Source of the DNA: an uncultured Prevotellaceae bacterium
GTDB taxonomy: Bacteria; Bacteroidota; Bacteroidia; Bacteroidales; Bacteroidaceae
Assembly (NCBI GenBank): GCA_902770845.1
Contig: CACXUV010000070.1
Location: forward strand, 1 to 34,923
Direction: 5' to 3'
Length of the DNA stretch: 34,923 nucleotides
How positions within the stretch are numbered: position 1 is the first letter of the stretch; each line of letters starts with the position of its first letter. Positions 25,068 through 34,268 of this stretch are shown in pieces. A model generated the notes under the pieces. The model did no database searches. It was not told where the DNA came from and was given only the letters and a program-made list of their open reading frames with translations. A program made the position numbers and the translations under genes.

Positions 25068-28000
25068 ATGGCAAAGAAATTCGCCGAACACAAAGGCTTG
25101 AACCTGACACAGGTGAACAACGAGATTCTTGAGAAGTGGAAAGAACAAGACATTTTCCACCGTTCTATTGATGAGCGTGAGGGTTGCCCTCAGTTTGTTT
25201 TTTTTGAGGGACCTCCGTCTGCTAATGGTCACCCAGGCATTCACCACGTACTGGCTCGCTCTATTAAGGATACCTTCAATCGCTACAAGACCATGCAGGG
25301 ATTCCAGGTGAAGCGTAAGGCTGGCTGGGACACTCACGGACTGCCCGTTGAGTTGGGTGTGGAGAAAGAGCTTGGAATTACTAAGGCTGACATAGATAAC
25401 AAGGAAAGCGACAAATATATTTCGACCGAGGACTACAACCGAAAATGCCGTGAAAATGTAATGATGTTTACAGCCGAATGGCGCGAACTGACGGAGCGTA
25501 TGGGCTATTTTGTTGACCTTGACAATCCTTATATTACTTACGACAATAAGTACATTGAGACATTGTGGTATCTGCTCAAGCAGTTCTACAACAAGGGCTT
25601 GCTCTATAAAGGTTATACCATTCAGCCTTATAGTCCTGCTGCAGGAACGGGGTTATCCAGCCATGAGCTGAACCAGCCAGGTTGTTATCGCGACGTGAAA
25701 GACACCACCTGCACGGCACTGTTCAAAGCCGTGACGGTTCCTGATGGCTTGCCAGTAGGCAGCACCTATTTTATGGCATGGACAACCACTCCTTGGACAC
25801 TGGCTGCCAACAGTGCATTGTGCGTTGGCCCCAAAATTGATTATGTGGCACTGGAGACTTACAACCCCTACACAGCAGAAAAGATTACTGTGGTGTTGGC
25901 CGATGCCCGTGTGCCAGCCTACTTTGACGCGGCTGCTGAGTTTACCGATGGTGGTGAACTACCTGAATATAAAAAAGGTGAGAAGTTCTTGCCCTATCGC
26001 GTGGTTGGACGTTACAAGGGAACCGACCTTGTTGGACTGAAGTATGAGCAGTTGCTGCCCATGATTAAGCCTATGGGTGATGCTTTCCGTGTGATTCCTG
26101 GCGACTATGTGACCACTGAGGATGGTGCTGGTATTGTACACATAGCTCCTAACTTTGGTGCCGACGATGCTTTTGTGGCCAAGAAAGCTGGTATTTGTCC
26201 TATTGTACTCATCGACAAGAAGGGTGCCGAGCGACCAGTTGTTGATCTGCAAGGAAAGTACTATGTGGTGGAAGATTTGGATCAGGACTTCGTGAAGAAA
26301 TATGTTGACGTGGAAAAATGGCAGAAGTATGCCGGACGCTACGTGAAGAATGCCTATGACGATACGCTGACAGACAAGGATGAAACGCTTGATATCTCCA
26401 TCTGCATGGACTTGAAAGCCGAAGGCAAAGTATTCAAGATTGAAAAACATGTACATAACTATCCTCACTGTTGGCGCACTGATAAGCCCGTGCTCTACTA
26501 TCCGCTTGATTCTTGGTTCATCAAAAGCTCTGCTTGCAAAGAGCGTATGAGTCAACTGAATAGGACCATCAATTGGCAACCGGAGTCTACTGGTTCTGGA
26601 CGTTTTGGCAATTGGCTCGATAATCTGAATGATTGGAACCTTTCGCGCTCGCGTTTCTGGGGTACGCCACTGCCTATTTGGCGAAGTGAAGATGGTGAAG
26701 AGAAGTGTATTGGCTCGCTCGAGGAACTTTATAATGAAATTGAAAAGGCAGTGGCCGCAGGCGTGATGCAGCAGAATCCACTGAAAGAAAAAGGATTTGT
26801 GCCAGGTGATTATTCACAGAAAAACTACGATTCCATCGACATGCATCGTCCATACGTAGATTATATTATATTGGTGAGCGAAAGCGGAAAACCCATGAAA
26901 CGTGAAACCGATTTGGTTGACGTGTGGTTCGATTCTGGCTCTATGCCTTACGCAGTTGACCAGACACGCGGTTGGTTCTTTACTCTGCATGCTATTGCAA
27001 CGATGATCTTCGACTCGGTGGCTTTTAAGAATGTAATTTCAACGGGACTGGTGCTTGATGCTAAAGGCAATAAGATGTCGAAACACGTGGGTAACGTGGT
27101 AAATCCGTTTGATATGATCGAAAAATATGGTTCTGATGCTGTTCGCTTCTACATGATGACCAACTCGGAACCTTGGGATAACTTGAAGTTCGATCCCGAA
27201 GGGGTGGCTGAGGTGAGTCGTAAGTTCTTTGGCACGCTCTACAACACCTATTCGCTCTTTGCCATGTATGCAAATGTCGATGGATTCGACCCAAAAACTC
27301 AGCAGATTCCTGTGACTGAACGTCCTGAGTTCGACCGTTGGATTCTTTCTTGCTTGAATTCGCTGGTGAAGGGTGTTGAGACAGAATTAAATGACTTTGA
27401 CCCCACACGTGCCGGCCGTTTGATTGATAAATTTGTTGACGAAGATTTAAGCAACTGGTATGTTCGCCTGAACAAAAAACGTTTCTGGGGTAAGGAAATG
27501 GATGAAGATAAACTGGCAGCCTATCAGACTCTCTATGAGTGCCTCATAACTGTGGCAAAATTGCTTGCGCCGTTTGCTCCTTTCTTTGCTGACCGTATTT
27601 ACTGTGATCTGGGCGGTGAACTTGATTCTGTGCATTTGGAGAAATTCCCCGTAGCCGATATGAGCCTGGTGGACAAAGATCTGGAGAATCGTATGGATGT
27701 GGCACAGCGTATTACTACAATTGTGCTGGCATTGCGCCGAAAGGAAAGTATAAAGGTGAAACAGCCTCTGCAAACGCTCATGATTCCTCCTGTTGATGCA
27801 GAACAGCGCAACGCTATTGAGAGTGTGAAATCCATTTTCCTGCAAGAAGTGAATGTGAAGGATGTGAAATTCGTTGAGGGACAGGGCATTCTTGTTAAAA
27901 AAGTGAAGTGTAACGTCCGTACCATGGGCAAGAAGTTTGGCAAACTCATGAAGGGTGTAGCTGCTGCCATGGAAGCGCTAACACAGGAGCAGATTGCCCA

Positions 28001-28409
28001 GTTGGAAAATGAAGGTTCGATTGGTATCAGCGTAGAGGGAGAGTGCCTGACCGTTGAGGTTGCTGATGTTGACATTATCAGTGAGGATATTCCTGGATGG
28101 CTTGTGGGCAACGAGGGCAACTTGACTGTGGCACTCGACATTACACTAACCGACGAACTGAAGAACGAAGGCATGGCTCGCGAATTGGTGAACCGCATTC
28201 AGAACATTCGCAAGAAGAGTGGTCTGGAAATAACTGATCGTATTTTTGTTGACATTGAACCTAACGATGCTGCTACCAAAGCTGTGAGTGCCTTTGGCGA
28301 CTATATCGCACGTCAGGTGCTGGCCGACGAGATTCGTCTGGCTGAAAACGATGGACAGGCTGTTGAGTTCGATGACTATAAACTAAACATCAAAATAACT
28401 AAATCTTAA
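25068..28409 (+). CDS. ileS: Isoleucyl-tRNA synthetase
   Basis: A class I synthetase of about 1,113 residues charging tRNA-Ile. The long form resembles the eukaryotic-like IleS type. The HIGH-equivalent is PSANGHPGIHHVLARSIKDT near residues 47-66. The editing domain is recognisable by TTPWTLAANSALCVGP, GDYVTTEDGAGIVHIAPNFG and the rest of that block. The catalytic core returns with WNLSRSRFWGTPLPIWRSED, DLVDVWFDSGSMPYAV and the KMSKS loop, here KMSKH near 669-673. The anticodon-binding part includes NWYVRLNKKRFWGKEMDEDK. ATG 25068 gives the usual MAKKFAEHKGLNLTQVNNEI; a frame open to 24957 crosses the promoter. It leads the dksA-like and lspA genes. Confidence 0.95.
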   Translation: MAKKFAEHKGLNLTQVNNEILEKWKEQDIFHRSIDEREGCPQFVFFEGPPSANGHPGIHHVLARSIKDTFNRYKTMQGFQVKRKAGWDTHGLPVELGVEKELGITKADIDNKESDKYISTEDYNRKCRENVMMFTAEWRELTERMGYFVDLDNPYITYDNKYIETLWYLLKQFYNKGLLYKGYTIQPYSPAAGTGLSSHELNQPGCYRDVKDTTCTALFKAVTVPDGLPVGSTYFMAWTTTPWTLAANSALCVGPKIDYVALETYNPYTAEKITVVLADARVPAYFDAAAEFTDGGELPEYKKGEKFLPYRVVGRYKGTDLVGLKYEQLLPMIKPMGDAFRVIPGDYVTTEDGAGIVHIAPNFGADDAFVAKKAGICPIVLIDKKGAERPVVDLQGKYYVVEDLDQDFVKKYVDVEKWQKYAGRYVKNAYDDTLTDKDETLDISICMDLKAEGKVFKIEKHVHNYPHCWRTDKPVLYYPLDSWFIKSSACKERMSQLNRTINWQPESTGSGRFGNWLDNLNDWNLSRSRFWGTPLPIWRSEDGEEKCIGSLEELYNEIEKAVAAGVMQQNPLKEKGFVPGDYSQKNYDSIDMHRPYVDYIILVSESGKPMKRETDLVDVWFDSGSMPYAVDQTRGWFFTLHAIATMIFDSVAFKNVISTGLVLDAKGNKMSKHVGNVVNPFDMIEKYGSDAVRFYMMTNSEPWDNLKFDPEGVAEVSRKFFGTLYNTYSLFAMYANVDGFDPKTQQIPVTERPEFDRWILSCLNSLVKGVETELNDFDPTRAGRLIDKFVDEDLSNWYVRLNKKRFWGKEMDEDKLAAYQTLYECLITVAKLLAPFAPFFADRIYCDLGGELDSVHLEKFPVADMSLVDKDLENRMDVAQRITTIVLALRRKESIKVKQPLQTLMIPPVDAEQRNAIESVKSIFLQEVNVKDVKFVEGQGILVKKVKCNVRTMGKKFGKLMKGVAAAMEALTQEQIAQLENEGSIGISVEGECLTVEVADVDIISEDIPGWLVGNEGNLTVALDITLTDELKNEGMARELVNRIQNIRKKSGLEITDRIFVDIEPNDAATKAVSAFGDYIARQVLADEIRLAENDGQAVEFDDYKLNIKITKS

Positions 28410-28413
28410 AACT

Positions 28414-28800
28414 ATGGCAGAAAAAACACGTTACTCGGATGAGGAACTTGAAGAGTTTCGCGAGATTATTAACGAAAAACTGGCACTGGCTAAGCGTGAC
28501 TATGACCAGATGATGAGTGTGCTGATGAATAAGGACTCAAATGATGTTGACGATACTTCGCCCACTTACAAAGCATTGGAAGAGGGCAGTGCTACACAGT
28601 CGAAGGAAGACCTGATTTCATTTGCCGCTCGTCAGCAGAAGTTTATTCAGGGACTCAAGGCTGCTTTAGTGCGCATCGAGAACAAAACCTATGGCATTGA
28701 TCGCATTACCGGTAAACTCATTCCTAAGGAACGGTTGAAGGCTGTGCCTCATGCCACGCTGAGTGTTGAGTCGAAACAAATGGAGAAGAAAAGACATTGA
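28414..28800 (+). CDS. TraR/DksA-family protein without zinc-finger cysteines
   Basis: A 128-residue protein with the DksA plan: an N-terminal helix pair (residues 7-95, rich in acidic and basic residues) and the C-terminal segment KTYGIDRITGKLIPKERLKA, then VPHATLSVE. DksA binds RNA polymerase through the secondary channel, and its globular part normally carries four zinc-ligand Cys. The local sequence has no Cys at all: the place of the first ligand in YGIC is Asp. In Bacteroidota members the zinc site is often reduced, so this is an extreme case of a known trend. It starts 4 nt after ileS and belongs to the same transcript with lspA. Confidence 0.85.
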   Translation: MAEKTRYSDEELEEFREIINEKLALAKRDYDQMMSVLMNKDSNDVDDTSPTYKALEEGSATQSKEDLISFAARQQKFIQGLKAALVRIENKTYGIDRITGKLIPKERLKAVPHATLSVESKQMEKKRH

Positions 28801-28844
28801 ACGTTGAACGTTGAATATTCTGGAAATTGAAAGTTGATAAGATA

Positions 28845-29456
28845 ATGACTAAAGGTCGACTGGCGACAATTCTTGTTGTCGCCATTCTCCTTATTGACCA
28901 AACCATCAAGATTTGGGTGAAAACCAATATGCACTTGCATGAGAGCATTCACATCACCGATTGGTTCTTCATCTCGTTTATAGAAAACAATGGAATGGCC
29001 TATGGGATGCAACTGGGGTCGAAATTGGCACTCTCTATCTTCAGACTGGTGGCCATTGGCTTGCTGGCTTACTATTTGTTCAGACAGGTGGGGAAAAACG
29101 TGCGCATGGGCTATGTGACGTGCCTGTCGATGATCTTGGCTGGAGCACTGGGCAATTTAATTGACTGCATGTTCTATGGCCTCTGCTTCGATGCGTCAAC
29201 ACCCTATACTATCTCATCTTTTGTGTCGTTCGGTGAAGGCTATGCTCCCTTTCTCATGGGAAAAGTGGTAGATATGTTCTATTTTCCATTGATTGTGACC
29301 ACATGGCCCAACTGGGTGCCCATGTGGGGAGGCGAGGAGTATATCTTCTTCAGTCCGGTCTTCAACTTTGCTGACTCAGCCATCTCGGTCGGCGTGGTGG
29401 CATTGCTGCTTTTTTATCGTAAGGAATTAGGCGAAATAAGCTTTAAGAGTGAGTAG
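28845..29456 (+). CDS. lspA: Lipoprotein signal peptidase (signal peptidase II)
   Basis: A 203-residue inner-membrane aspartic protease that cleaves prolipoprotein signals after lipid attachment. Four membrane segments are visible, with the family motifs LLIDQTIKIWVK, FISFIENNGMAYGM, AGALGNLIDCMFYG (first catalytic Asp) and FNFADSAISVGVVALL (second catalytic Asp). Between the two Asp motifs lies a long loop with SSFVSFGEGYAPFLMGKVVD, an enlargement common in Bacteroidota. I chose ATG 28845; an upstream TTG at 28827 would add six residues. Several lipoproteins in this window would be its substrates. It overlaps the DUF4296 gene by 8 nt. Confidence 0.93.
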   Translation: MTKGRLATILVVAILLIDQTIKIWVKTNMHLHESIHITDWFFISFIENNGMAYGMQLGSKLALSIFRLVAIGLLAYYLFRQVGKNVRMGYVTCLSMILAGALGNLIDCMFYGLCFDASTPYTISSFVSFGEGYAPFLMGKVVDMFYFPLIVTTWPNWVPMWGGEEYIFFSPVFNFADSAISVGVVALLLFYRKELGEISFKSE

Positions 29457-30387
29457 GCTCCGATATATAATATTAGGTGTGCTTGCATTGCTGACCATGC
29501 ATGGGTGCAAACCACGCACGCCCAGCCAGTACATTCAGCCAGGCAAAATGGAAGATATACTGGTAGATTATCATATTGGACGTGCAATGGCGCAACAATC
29601 AGACAGCATGGAATTCAACACCGAACTCTTCTTGGAGGCTGTGTTGCAAAAGCATGGGGTGACACGAGCCGACTTCGATTCGTCAATGGTTTACTATTAC
29701 ACTCGTGCCGACCGCTTTGACAAGATGTATAAACGAATTGTTGAGCGACTGGAAGACAAGGCGCTGGCGCTGGGGGCTACAGAAGGAGAAATAGGAAAAT
29801 ATTCGAACTTCAATACTGAAGGAGACACTGCTAATATCTGGGCAGAGCGAAGTGCTTTCACATTGATGCCTATGCCTACGCATAACCGTTTCGACTTTAC
29901 AGTGCAAGTCGATTCTACTTTCCAGTTGGGCGATAGTTTTTTGTTGCAGTTTATGTCTGATTTCGTTTATCAAGACGGCTTAAAAGACGGAATTCTCTAT
30001 GTAGTAACAAACTATGCCGACACGGCTACTGTTTCGCAGTATCGCATTACCTATTCAGGTCTGGCACAAATGCGCATTGCTACCAGCGACACGATGGCCG
30101 TGACGGGTATGCATGGCTTCTTTTATCTGGGGGGAGGGACTGAAACTACTTCCACCTTGCGTTTACTCTTTATCAACAACATTCAACTCATTCGTTTCCA
30201 TAAGCAGCATGCAGAACCCAAAGAAACAAATAGCATCTCACCGGCTGATTCTTCCCAACGGCCAGAGCCTGACACAATGGGTAATAGAGATACAACAGGG
30301 AAAGGTGATCAACTACTTCCCGTTGTCGGAAGAAATGCCACATACCGAGTGGTGGAACGGCTCGATTCTGTTAGAAGAAAACTATGA
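29449..30387 (+). CDS. DUF4296 domain lipoprotein
   Basis: A 312-residue lipoprotein starting at GTG: signal LRYIILGVLALLTMHGC (Cys20 acylated). A DUF4296-type helical domain follows at about 28-115 (MEDILVDYHIGRAMAQQSDS, FLEAVLQKHGVTRADFDSSM, YYYTRADRFDKMYKRIVERL). Residues 130-250 read as a beta-rich domain (FDFTVQVDSTFQLGDSFLLQ). The last 60 residues are low-complexity and polar. The function is unknown; envelope location is inferred from the signal. The polar tail coincides with an overlapping ORF in another frame (30209-30430), so its sequence may be constrained by that gene. The GTG overlaps the lspA stop region. Confidence 0.8.
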   Translation: MSRLRYIILGVLALLTMHGCKPRTPSQYIQPGKMEDILVDYHIGRAMAQQSDSMEFNTELFLEAVLQKHGVTRADFDSSMVYYYTRADRFDKMYKRIVERLEDKALALGATEGEIGKYSNFNTEGDTANIWAERSAFTLMPMPTHNRFDFTVQVDSTFQLGDSFLLQFMSDFVYQDGLKDGILYVVTNYADTATVSQYRITYSGLAQMRIATSDTMAVTGMHGFFYLGGGTETTSTLRLLFINNIQLIRFHKQHAEPKETNSISPADSSQRPEPDTMGNRDTTGKGDQLLPVVGRNATYRVVERLDSVRRKL

Positions 30388-30430
30388 TGGAACTGTGGTT
30401 GCAAAATATGAAGGAAAGATTATTGAATAA
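30209..30430 (+). CDS. Short hypothetical protein (73 aa) overlapping the DUF4296 gene
   Basis: The ORF from ATG 30209 to TAA 30430 reads in the +1 frame relative to the DUF4296 gene and overlaps it by 179 nt. Its peptide looks like a real small protein: ASHRLILPNGQSLTQWVIEI, QQGKVINYFPLSEEMPHTEW and ILLEENYDGTVVAKY. It has alternating hydrophobic strands and a conserved-looking FPL-x-EE-x-P-x-TEW line. From memory, similar 70-80 residue proteins occur in Bacteroidales. A longer reading from 30113 is open but adds low-quality sequence. No known domain. It ends 28 nt before the permease gene and probably shares its transcript. Confidence 0.6.
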   Translation: MQNPKKQIASHRLILPNGQSLTQWVIEIQQGKVINYFPLSEEMPHTEWWNGSILLEENYDGTVVAKYEGKIIE

Positions 30431-30458
30431 CAACTAATAACCTAATAAACAGAAGACT

Positions 30459-31772
30459 ATGAATTTGAAAGCGCGTTTGTCGGTTATGAACTTCTTGGAG
30501 TTCGCCGTGTGGGGAGCCTACCTCACGTGTATGGGCAATTATCTAGGTAAGGCTGGATTGGGCGAAAGTATTGCCTGGTTTTACGCTATTCAAGGTATTG
30601 TGTCTATTTTTATGCCCACGCTAATGGGTATTGTTGCCGACAAATATATTCAGCCACAACGTCTTTTGGGGCTTTGTCATCTGCTGGCTGGTATCTTTAT
30701 GCTGGGCTGTTGGTGGATGGGCGTTGAGGCTGGTTTCGGCAACGAACTCCAAAACAAGTCTGCTTTTATTGCACTCTATGCCTTGAGCGTGGCATTCTTC
30801 ATGCCAACCATTGCCTTGTCTAATACTGCGGCTTTCACCATACTGAAAGAGAATGGAATGGACACGGTGAAGGACTTCCCACCTATTCGTGTTTTAGGCA
30901 CCGTGGGTTTCATTGTTACGATGTGGTTTGTGAACTGCGCCGTATGGGAAAACGGCTCGTTTACGTTCACTTTGGCAGAAAATGCGCATAAGTTTCAGTA
31001 CACCTACATGCAGTTCTTCGTTTCAGGCTTGCTCAGTGTTGTGCTCTGCGCTTATTGTTTCACATTGCCCGAATGCAGGATTGTGCCCAAGCAAGGTAAT
31101 ACTTCACTTGCAGAGACCTTTGGCTTGAATGCTTTTAAATTGTTTAAGACAAAGAAGATGGCTTTGTTCTTTGTCTTCTCTGCACTGTTAGGCATGTGCT
31201 TGCAGGTGACGAACGGCTATGCAGGCCCTTTTATCACTAGCTTTAAGGGAAATCCGGCATTTGCAGATACATTTGCTGCCAATAATGCAACACTGCTCAC
31301 ATCGATCTCACAAATCAGTGAAGCACTTTGTATTCTCTTGATACCTTTCTTCCTGAAACGCTATGGAATTAAGGTGGTTATGCTCATGTCAATGTTTGCT
31401 TGGGTGTTTCGTTTTGGCTTCTTTGGATTGGGTGATCCGGCTATGCCTGGTGTGCTGTTGTTCATTCTTTCGTGTATAGTCTATGGCGTGGCTTTCGATT
31501 TCTTCAACGTGTCGGGTGGCATCTTTGTCGATCAGGAGTGTGCGTCCGACATAAAGGCATCGGCACAGGGACTTTTCATGATGATGACCAATGGTCTTGG
31601 TGCCACAATTGGTACACTTATTGCTGGCGAGGTGGTGAACCATTATTGCCAATGGCAGGGCGACTATCTGCAAGGCGATTGGCAAATGTGCTGGTTCATC
31701 TTTGCTGGCTTTTCCTTTATCGTAGGTGTTTTGTTCGCCCTGCTTTTCAATCCAGAGAACAAAAAGAAATAG
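30459..31772 (+). CDS. Nucleoside:H+ symporter family permease (NupG-like MFS)
   Basis: A 437-residue membrane protein with about 12 transmembrane helices. Family cues are the start MNLKARLSVMNFLEFAVWGA, the early segment FMPTLMGIVADKYIQPQRLL (the MFS loop 2-3 motif in NHS form), FFMPTIALSNTAAF and FPPIRVLGTVGFIVTMWFVN. The second half has YGIKVVMLMSMFAWVFRFGF, VYGVAFDFFNVSGGIFVDQE and SAQGLFMMMTNGLGATIGTL. These match the NHS group that imports nucleosides such as uridine or xanthosine. The exact substrate cannot be assigned. The ATG at 30459 is the only plausible start. Confidence 0.88.
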   Translation: MNLKARLSVMNFLEFAVWGAYLTCMGNYLGKAGLGESIAWFYAIQGIVSIFMPTLMGIVADKYIQPQRLLGLCHLLAGIFMLGCWWMGVEAGFGNELQNKSAFIALYALSVAFFMPTIALSNTAAFTILKENGMDTVKDFPPIRVLGTVGFIVTMWFVNCAVWENGSFTFTLAENAHKFQYTYMQFFVSGLLSVVLCAYCFTLPECRIVPKQGNTSLAETFGLNAFKLFKTKKMALFFVFSALLGMCLQVTNGYAGPFITSFKGNPAFADTFAANNATLLTSISQISEALCILLIPFFLKRYGIKVVMLMSMFAWVFRFGFFGLGDPAMPGVLLFILSCIVYGVAFDFFNVSGGIFVDQECASDIKASAQGLFMMMTNGLGATIGTLIAGEVVNHYCQWQGDYLQGDWQMCWFIFAGFSFIVGVLFALLFNPENKKK

Positions 31773-31786
31773 TTTGATGGCAGTTA

Positions 31787-31794
31787 TAACTTTG
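31787..31794 (+). promoter_or_regulatory. Possible -7 box before the DUF151 gene
   Basis: TAACTTTG fits TAnnTTTG and lies 22 nt before the ATG at 31817. No TTTG at the right upstream distance; TTTG at 31773 is too close. Weak. Confidence 0.3.
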
Positions 31795-31816
31795 AGATAA
31801 ACACATTTGAAAAGAC

Positions 31817-32356
31817 ATGAAACGCATACGATTGAGATTTGAAAGCATACAGCAGGTGTCCGGAAGCCGGGAATTGGCTGTCATTCTGCTCACTGACGAA
31901 GAGCGTGTTCATGCCCTCTCAGTTGTATGTGACGAGCCTATGACGCGCCAACTTCTCATGCGTGTGCAGCACCCTGAAGTGTGTCGCAATATGTTGCCAG
32001 AAGCACTGGTGCAGTTCTTGGGCGATCCATGCGAGATGATGGTCTATGGTATTCACGACGGCCAATATCAGGTGGTGTTGGCTGACAGGAACTTTGATCG
32101 CAATGTTAGGATTCGCATGAGCGATGCTGTTCTGCTCAGCTTGATTTCAAACTATCCGCTTTATATAGAGCAAATGCTGTTTCTGCGTCAGTGTGTGCCC
32201 TTCGACGAGCATGCTACGGGTATTGCTATTCCTATCAATACCATGGATGTTCATCGGCTTGATGAAGCACTCAAGCATGCAATTGATGAGGAAAACTATG
32301 AGTTGGCATCTGTCTTGCGCGACGAACTGAAACGACGTAAAGATTCAAAGGAATGA
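31817..32356 (+). CDS. DUF151 (bifunctional-nuclease-like) protein with C-terminal UVR motif
   Basis: A 179-residue cytoplasmic protein. Residues 1-125 form the DUF151 domain (VILLTDEERVHALSVVCDEP, LPEALVQFLG, and the ISNYPLYIEQMLFL region). It is followed by a UVR helix pair at about 148-174 (LDEALKHAIDEENYELASVL, RDELKRR), the module by which UvrB and UvrC or Clp partners associate. DUF151 has been linked to nuclease activity in other organisms, but the cellular role in this phylum is unknown. The stop overlaps the rsmE start as ATGA, indicating translational coupling. Confidence 0.85.
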   Translation: MKRIRLRFESIQQVSGSRELAVILLTDEERVHALSVVCDEPMTRQLLMRVQHPEVCRNMLPEALVQFLGDPCEMMVYGIHDGQYQVVLADRNFDRNVRIRMSDAVLLSLISNYPLYIEQMLFLRQCVPFDEHATGIAIPINTMDVHRLDEALKHAIDEENYELASVLRDELKRRKDSKE

Positions 32357-33072
32357 AAGAAACTAGATATTTCTATGTGCCAGGAGCTTCGACAGGTAGC
32401 GAACTGCCCGTCGAAGAAGCTCAGCACGCCGTGAAAGTGCTCAGACTTAAAGAGGGCGACGAGATGATGCTCATGGATGGTGAAGGCTCGTTCTTTCAAG
32501 CTCGTGTCACATTGGCTTCGGCCCATCACTGTTTATATGAAATAGTTGTGCCAATGCCTCAGCTTCGACAATGGAAAGGGCATATGCATTTGGCCATAGC
32601 CCCCACTAAAATGATAGACCGAACGGAGTGGTTTGTGGAGAAGGCAACCGAAATGGGTATTGACGAAATCACATTTATAGACTGCCAGTTTTCGGAGCGT
32701 CGCATTATTAAGATTCCGCGAATAGAGAAAATTGTGGTTTCGGCGGTGAAGCAGAGTCGCAAGGCATGGAAGCCTGTTGTCAATGAAATGACACCATTCA
32801 GGAAGATTTTAGCTGCCCATACCACGGGACGGCGTTTCATTGCTCATTGTTATGATGAAGTGGAAAGAGTGAACTTGTTTGACGAACTGTGTAAACCTGC
32901 TGTTGACACTGATGCCCTGGTGTTGATTGGTCCGGAAGGCGACTTCTCTATAGACGAAGTTAGACAGGCCGTAGATGCAGGTTTTGTTTCGGTAGACCTT
33001 GGGAAAAGTCGATTGCGCACAGAAACTGCAGGTCTTGCTGCTGTGATGATGATGCATTTGTCTCAACAATAA
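32353..33072 (+). CDS. rsmE: 16S rRNA (uracil(1498)-N(3))-methyltransferase
   Basis: A 239-residue SPOUT methyltransferase that methylates U1498 of 16S rRNA. The N-terminal PUA-like domain starts with TRYFYVPGASTGSELPVEEA and includes HAVKVLRLKEGDEMMLMDGE. The catalytic knot has MHLAIAPTKMIDRTEWFVEK, ATEMGIDEITFI, ALVLIGPEGDFSIDEV and LGKSRLRTETAGLAAVMMMH, the standard SAM-binding loops. Length and ends match the family. It overlaps the DUF151 gene by 4 nt. Confidence 0.93.
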   Translation: MKETRYFYVPGASTGSELPVEEAQHAVKVLRLKEGDEMMLMDGEGSFFQARVTLASAHHCLYEIVVPMPQLRQWKGHMHLAIAPTKMIDRTEWFVEKATEMGIDEITFIDCQFSERRIIKIPRIEKIVVSAVKQSRKAWKPVVNEMTPFRKILAAHTTGRRFIAHCYDEVERVNLFDELCKPAVDTDALVLIGPEGDFSIDEVRQAVDAGFVSVDLGKSRLRTETAGLAAVMMMHLSQQ

Positions 33073-33086
33073 AAATAAGTAGATCA

Positions 33087-33593
33087 ATGAAGAGATTATT
33101 TATGCTTTTTGCCGCATTGAGTTTGTTGTATGTTGTTAATGCACAGGAAACTATAGGTAATTTGTTTAAGGAAATGCCAGATTCCGTTTTGCCTACTTTA
33201 ACACGAAATAATCGTCTTGACTTACTTGATTTCTGGGAGGCTAAGATGCGAGCCGAGATTACCAATAAATTCGAAAGGTCAAGTGAATTGGAAACTCTTT
33301 CAACCGACAGCATGCTGATACGCATGAATGAAGCATCTGATGTTTCATTTCTGTTGCTCGATTTAGCTGAGCCTGTTGACAGCAGTATGCAGGTAATCTG
33401 TATGGTGCATACCTATCATTTGGCATTCGACAAAGGCGAGGAACGCACCATTACTTACTATTCGGCTAAGTGGCGCAAACTTTCAACTGCGCCTAAACTA
33501 TCGGAAAAATCGGAAAAAAGAGTGAAAAAGTTGCCTTCTTCAACCATATTGAAAGAAGACAACTCACTTCTTGAAAAGCCGTTAATCCTCTAG
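33087..33593 (+). CDS. DUF3256 family secreted protein
   Basis: A 168-residue protein with signal peptide [20 protein letters not shown] (probable cut before or after Gln20). The mature sequence has [40 protein letters not shown], then [20 protein letters not shown] and ICMVHTYHL. These are features I recall from DUF3256, a Bacteroidota family of unknown function. The basic C-terminal stretch ([12 protein letters not shown]) is poorly conserved-looking, and the protein may be shorter than usual. It lies 14 nt behind rsmE, and its end overlaps the convergent trmD by 12 nt. Confidence 0.75.
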   Translation: MKRLFMLFAALSLLYVVNAQETIGNLFKEMPDSVLPTLTRNNRLDLLDFWEAKMRAEITNKFERSSELETLSTDSMLIRMNEASDVSFLLLDLAEPVDSSMQVICMVHTYHLAFDKGEERTITYYSAKWRKLSTAPKLSEKSEKRVKKLPSSTILKEDNSLLEKPLIL

Positions 33594-34259
33594 TAGGTCG
33601 GGACGCAACAGGCGGGTGCGCTCCATGGCTTGATCCATTTCCCACTGTTTTATTTTAGCTTCGTTTCCGCTCAGCAATATCTCTGGCACCTTCCATCCTT
33701 TGTAGTCAGCAGGACGAGTATAGATTGGTGCAGCCAGTAAATTGTCTTGGAAACAATCGGAAAGTGCGCTTTGTTCGTCGCCAATGACACCAGGCACCAC
33801 ACGCACAATGGCGTCGGCCATGACGGCTGCTGCCAGTTCGCCACCCGTCAGTACATAGTCGCCAATAGATATTTCGCGTGTAATCAGATGTTCGCGAATG
33901 CGGTGGTCAATGCCCTTATAATGGCCGCACAGAATTATTAGGTTCCCTTTCAATGACAGTTCATTGGCCACATGTTGGGTGAACTGCTCTCCGTCGGGAG
34001 AGGTAAAGATTACTTCGTCGTAGTCGCGTTCTTCCTTTAGCTTGCTAATACAGCGGTCAATGGGTTCGCACTGCATCACCATACCTGCAAAGCCACCATA
34101 GGGATAATCGTCAACGCGACGCCATTTGTCGAGCGTGTAGTCGCGTAGGTTATGCAACTTGATTTCGGCCAGGCCTTTCTTCTCGGCACGTGCCAAAATA
34201 CTTTCATGAACGAAGCCCTCAATCATTTCGGGCAAAACGGTGATAATGTCGATTCTCAT
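33582..34259 (-). CDS. trmD: tRNA (guanine(37)-N(1))-methyltransferase
   Basis: A 225-residue SPOUT enzyme that methylates G37 next to the anticodon, preventing frameshifting. Motifs: [93 protein letters not shown] and [10 protein letters not shown], with [20 protein letters not shown] at the C-terminus. ATG 34259 is the family start; an in-frame TTG at 34271 would add four unrelated residues. A TAnnTTTG box lies only 10 bp upstream of this ATG. Convergent with the DUF3256 gene. Confidence 0.94.
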   Translation of the reverse strand: MRIDIITVLPEMIEGFVHESILARAEKKGLAEIKLHNLRDYTLDKWRRVDDYPYGGFAGMVMQCEPIDRCISKLKEERDYDEVIFTSPDGEQFTQHVANELSLKGNLIILCGHYKGIDHRIREHLITREISIGDYVLTGGELAAAVMADAIVRVVPGVIGDEQSALSDCFQDNLLAAPIYTRPADYKGWKVPEILLSGNEAKIKQWEMDQAMERTRLLRPDLLED

Positions 34260-34268
34260 AACTGGCTG

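Noticed and set aside
28801-28814. Tandem heptamer ACGTTGA twice between the dksA-like gene and lspA
   Set aside because: Two short copies in a 44-nt gap are too little to support a functional claim.
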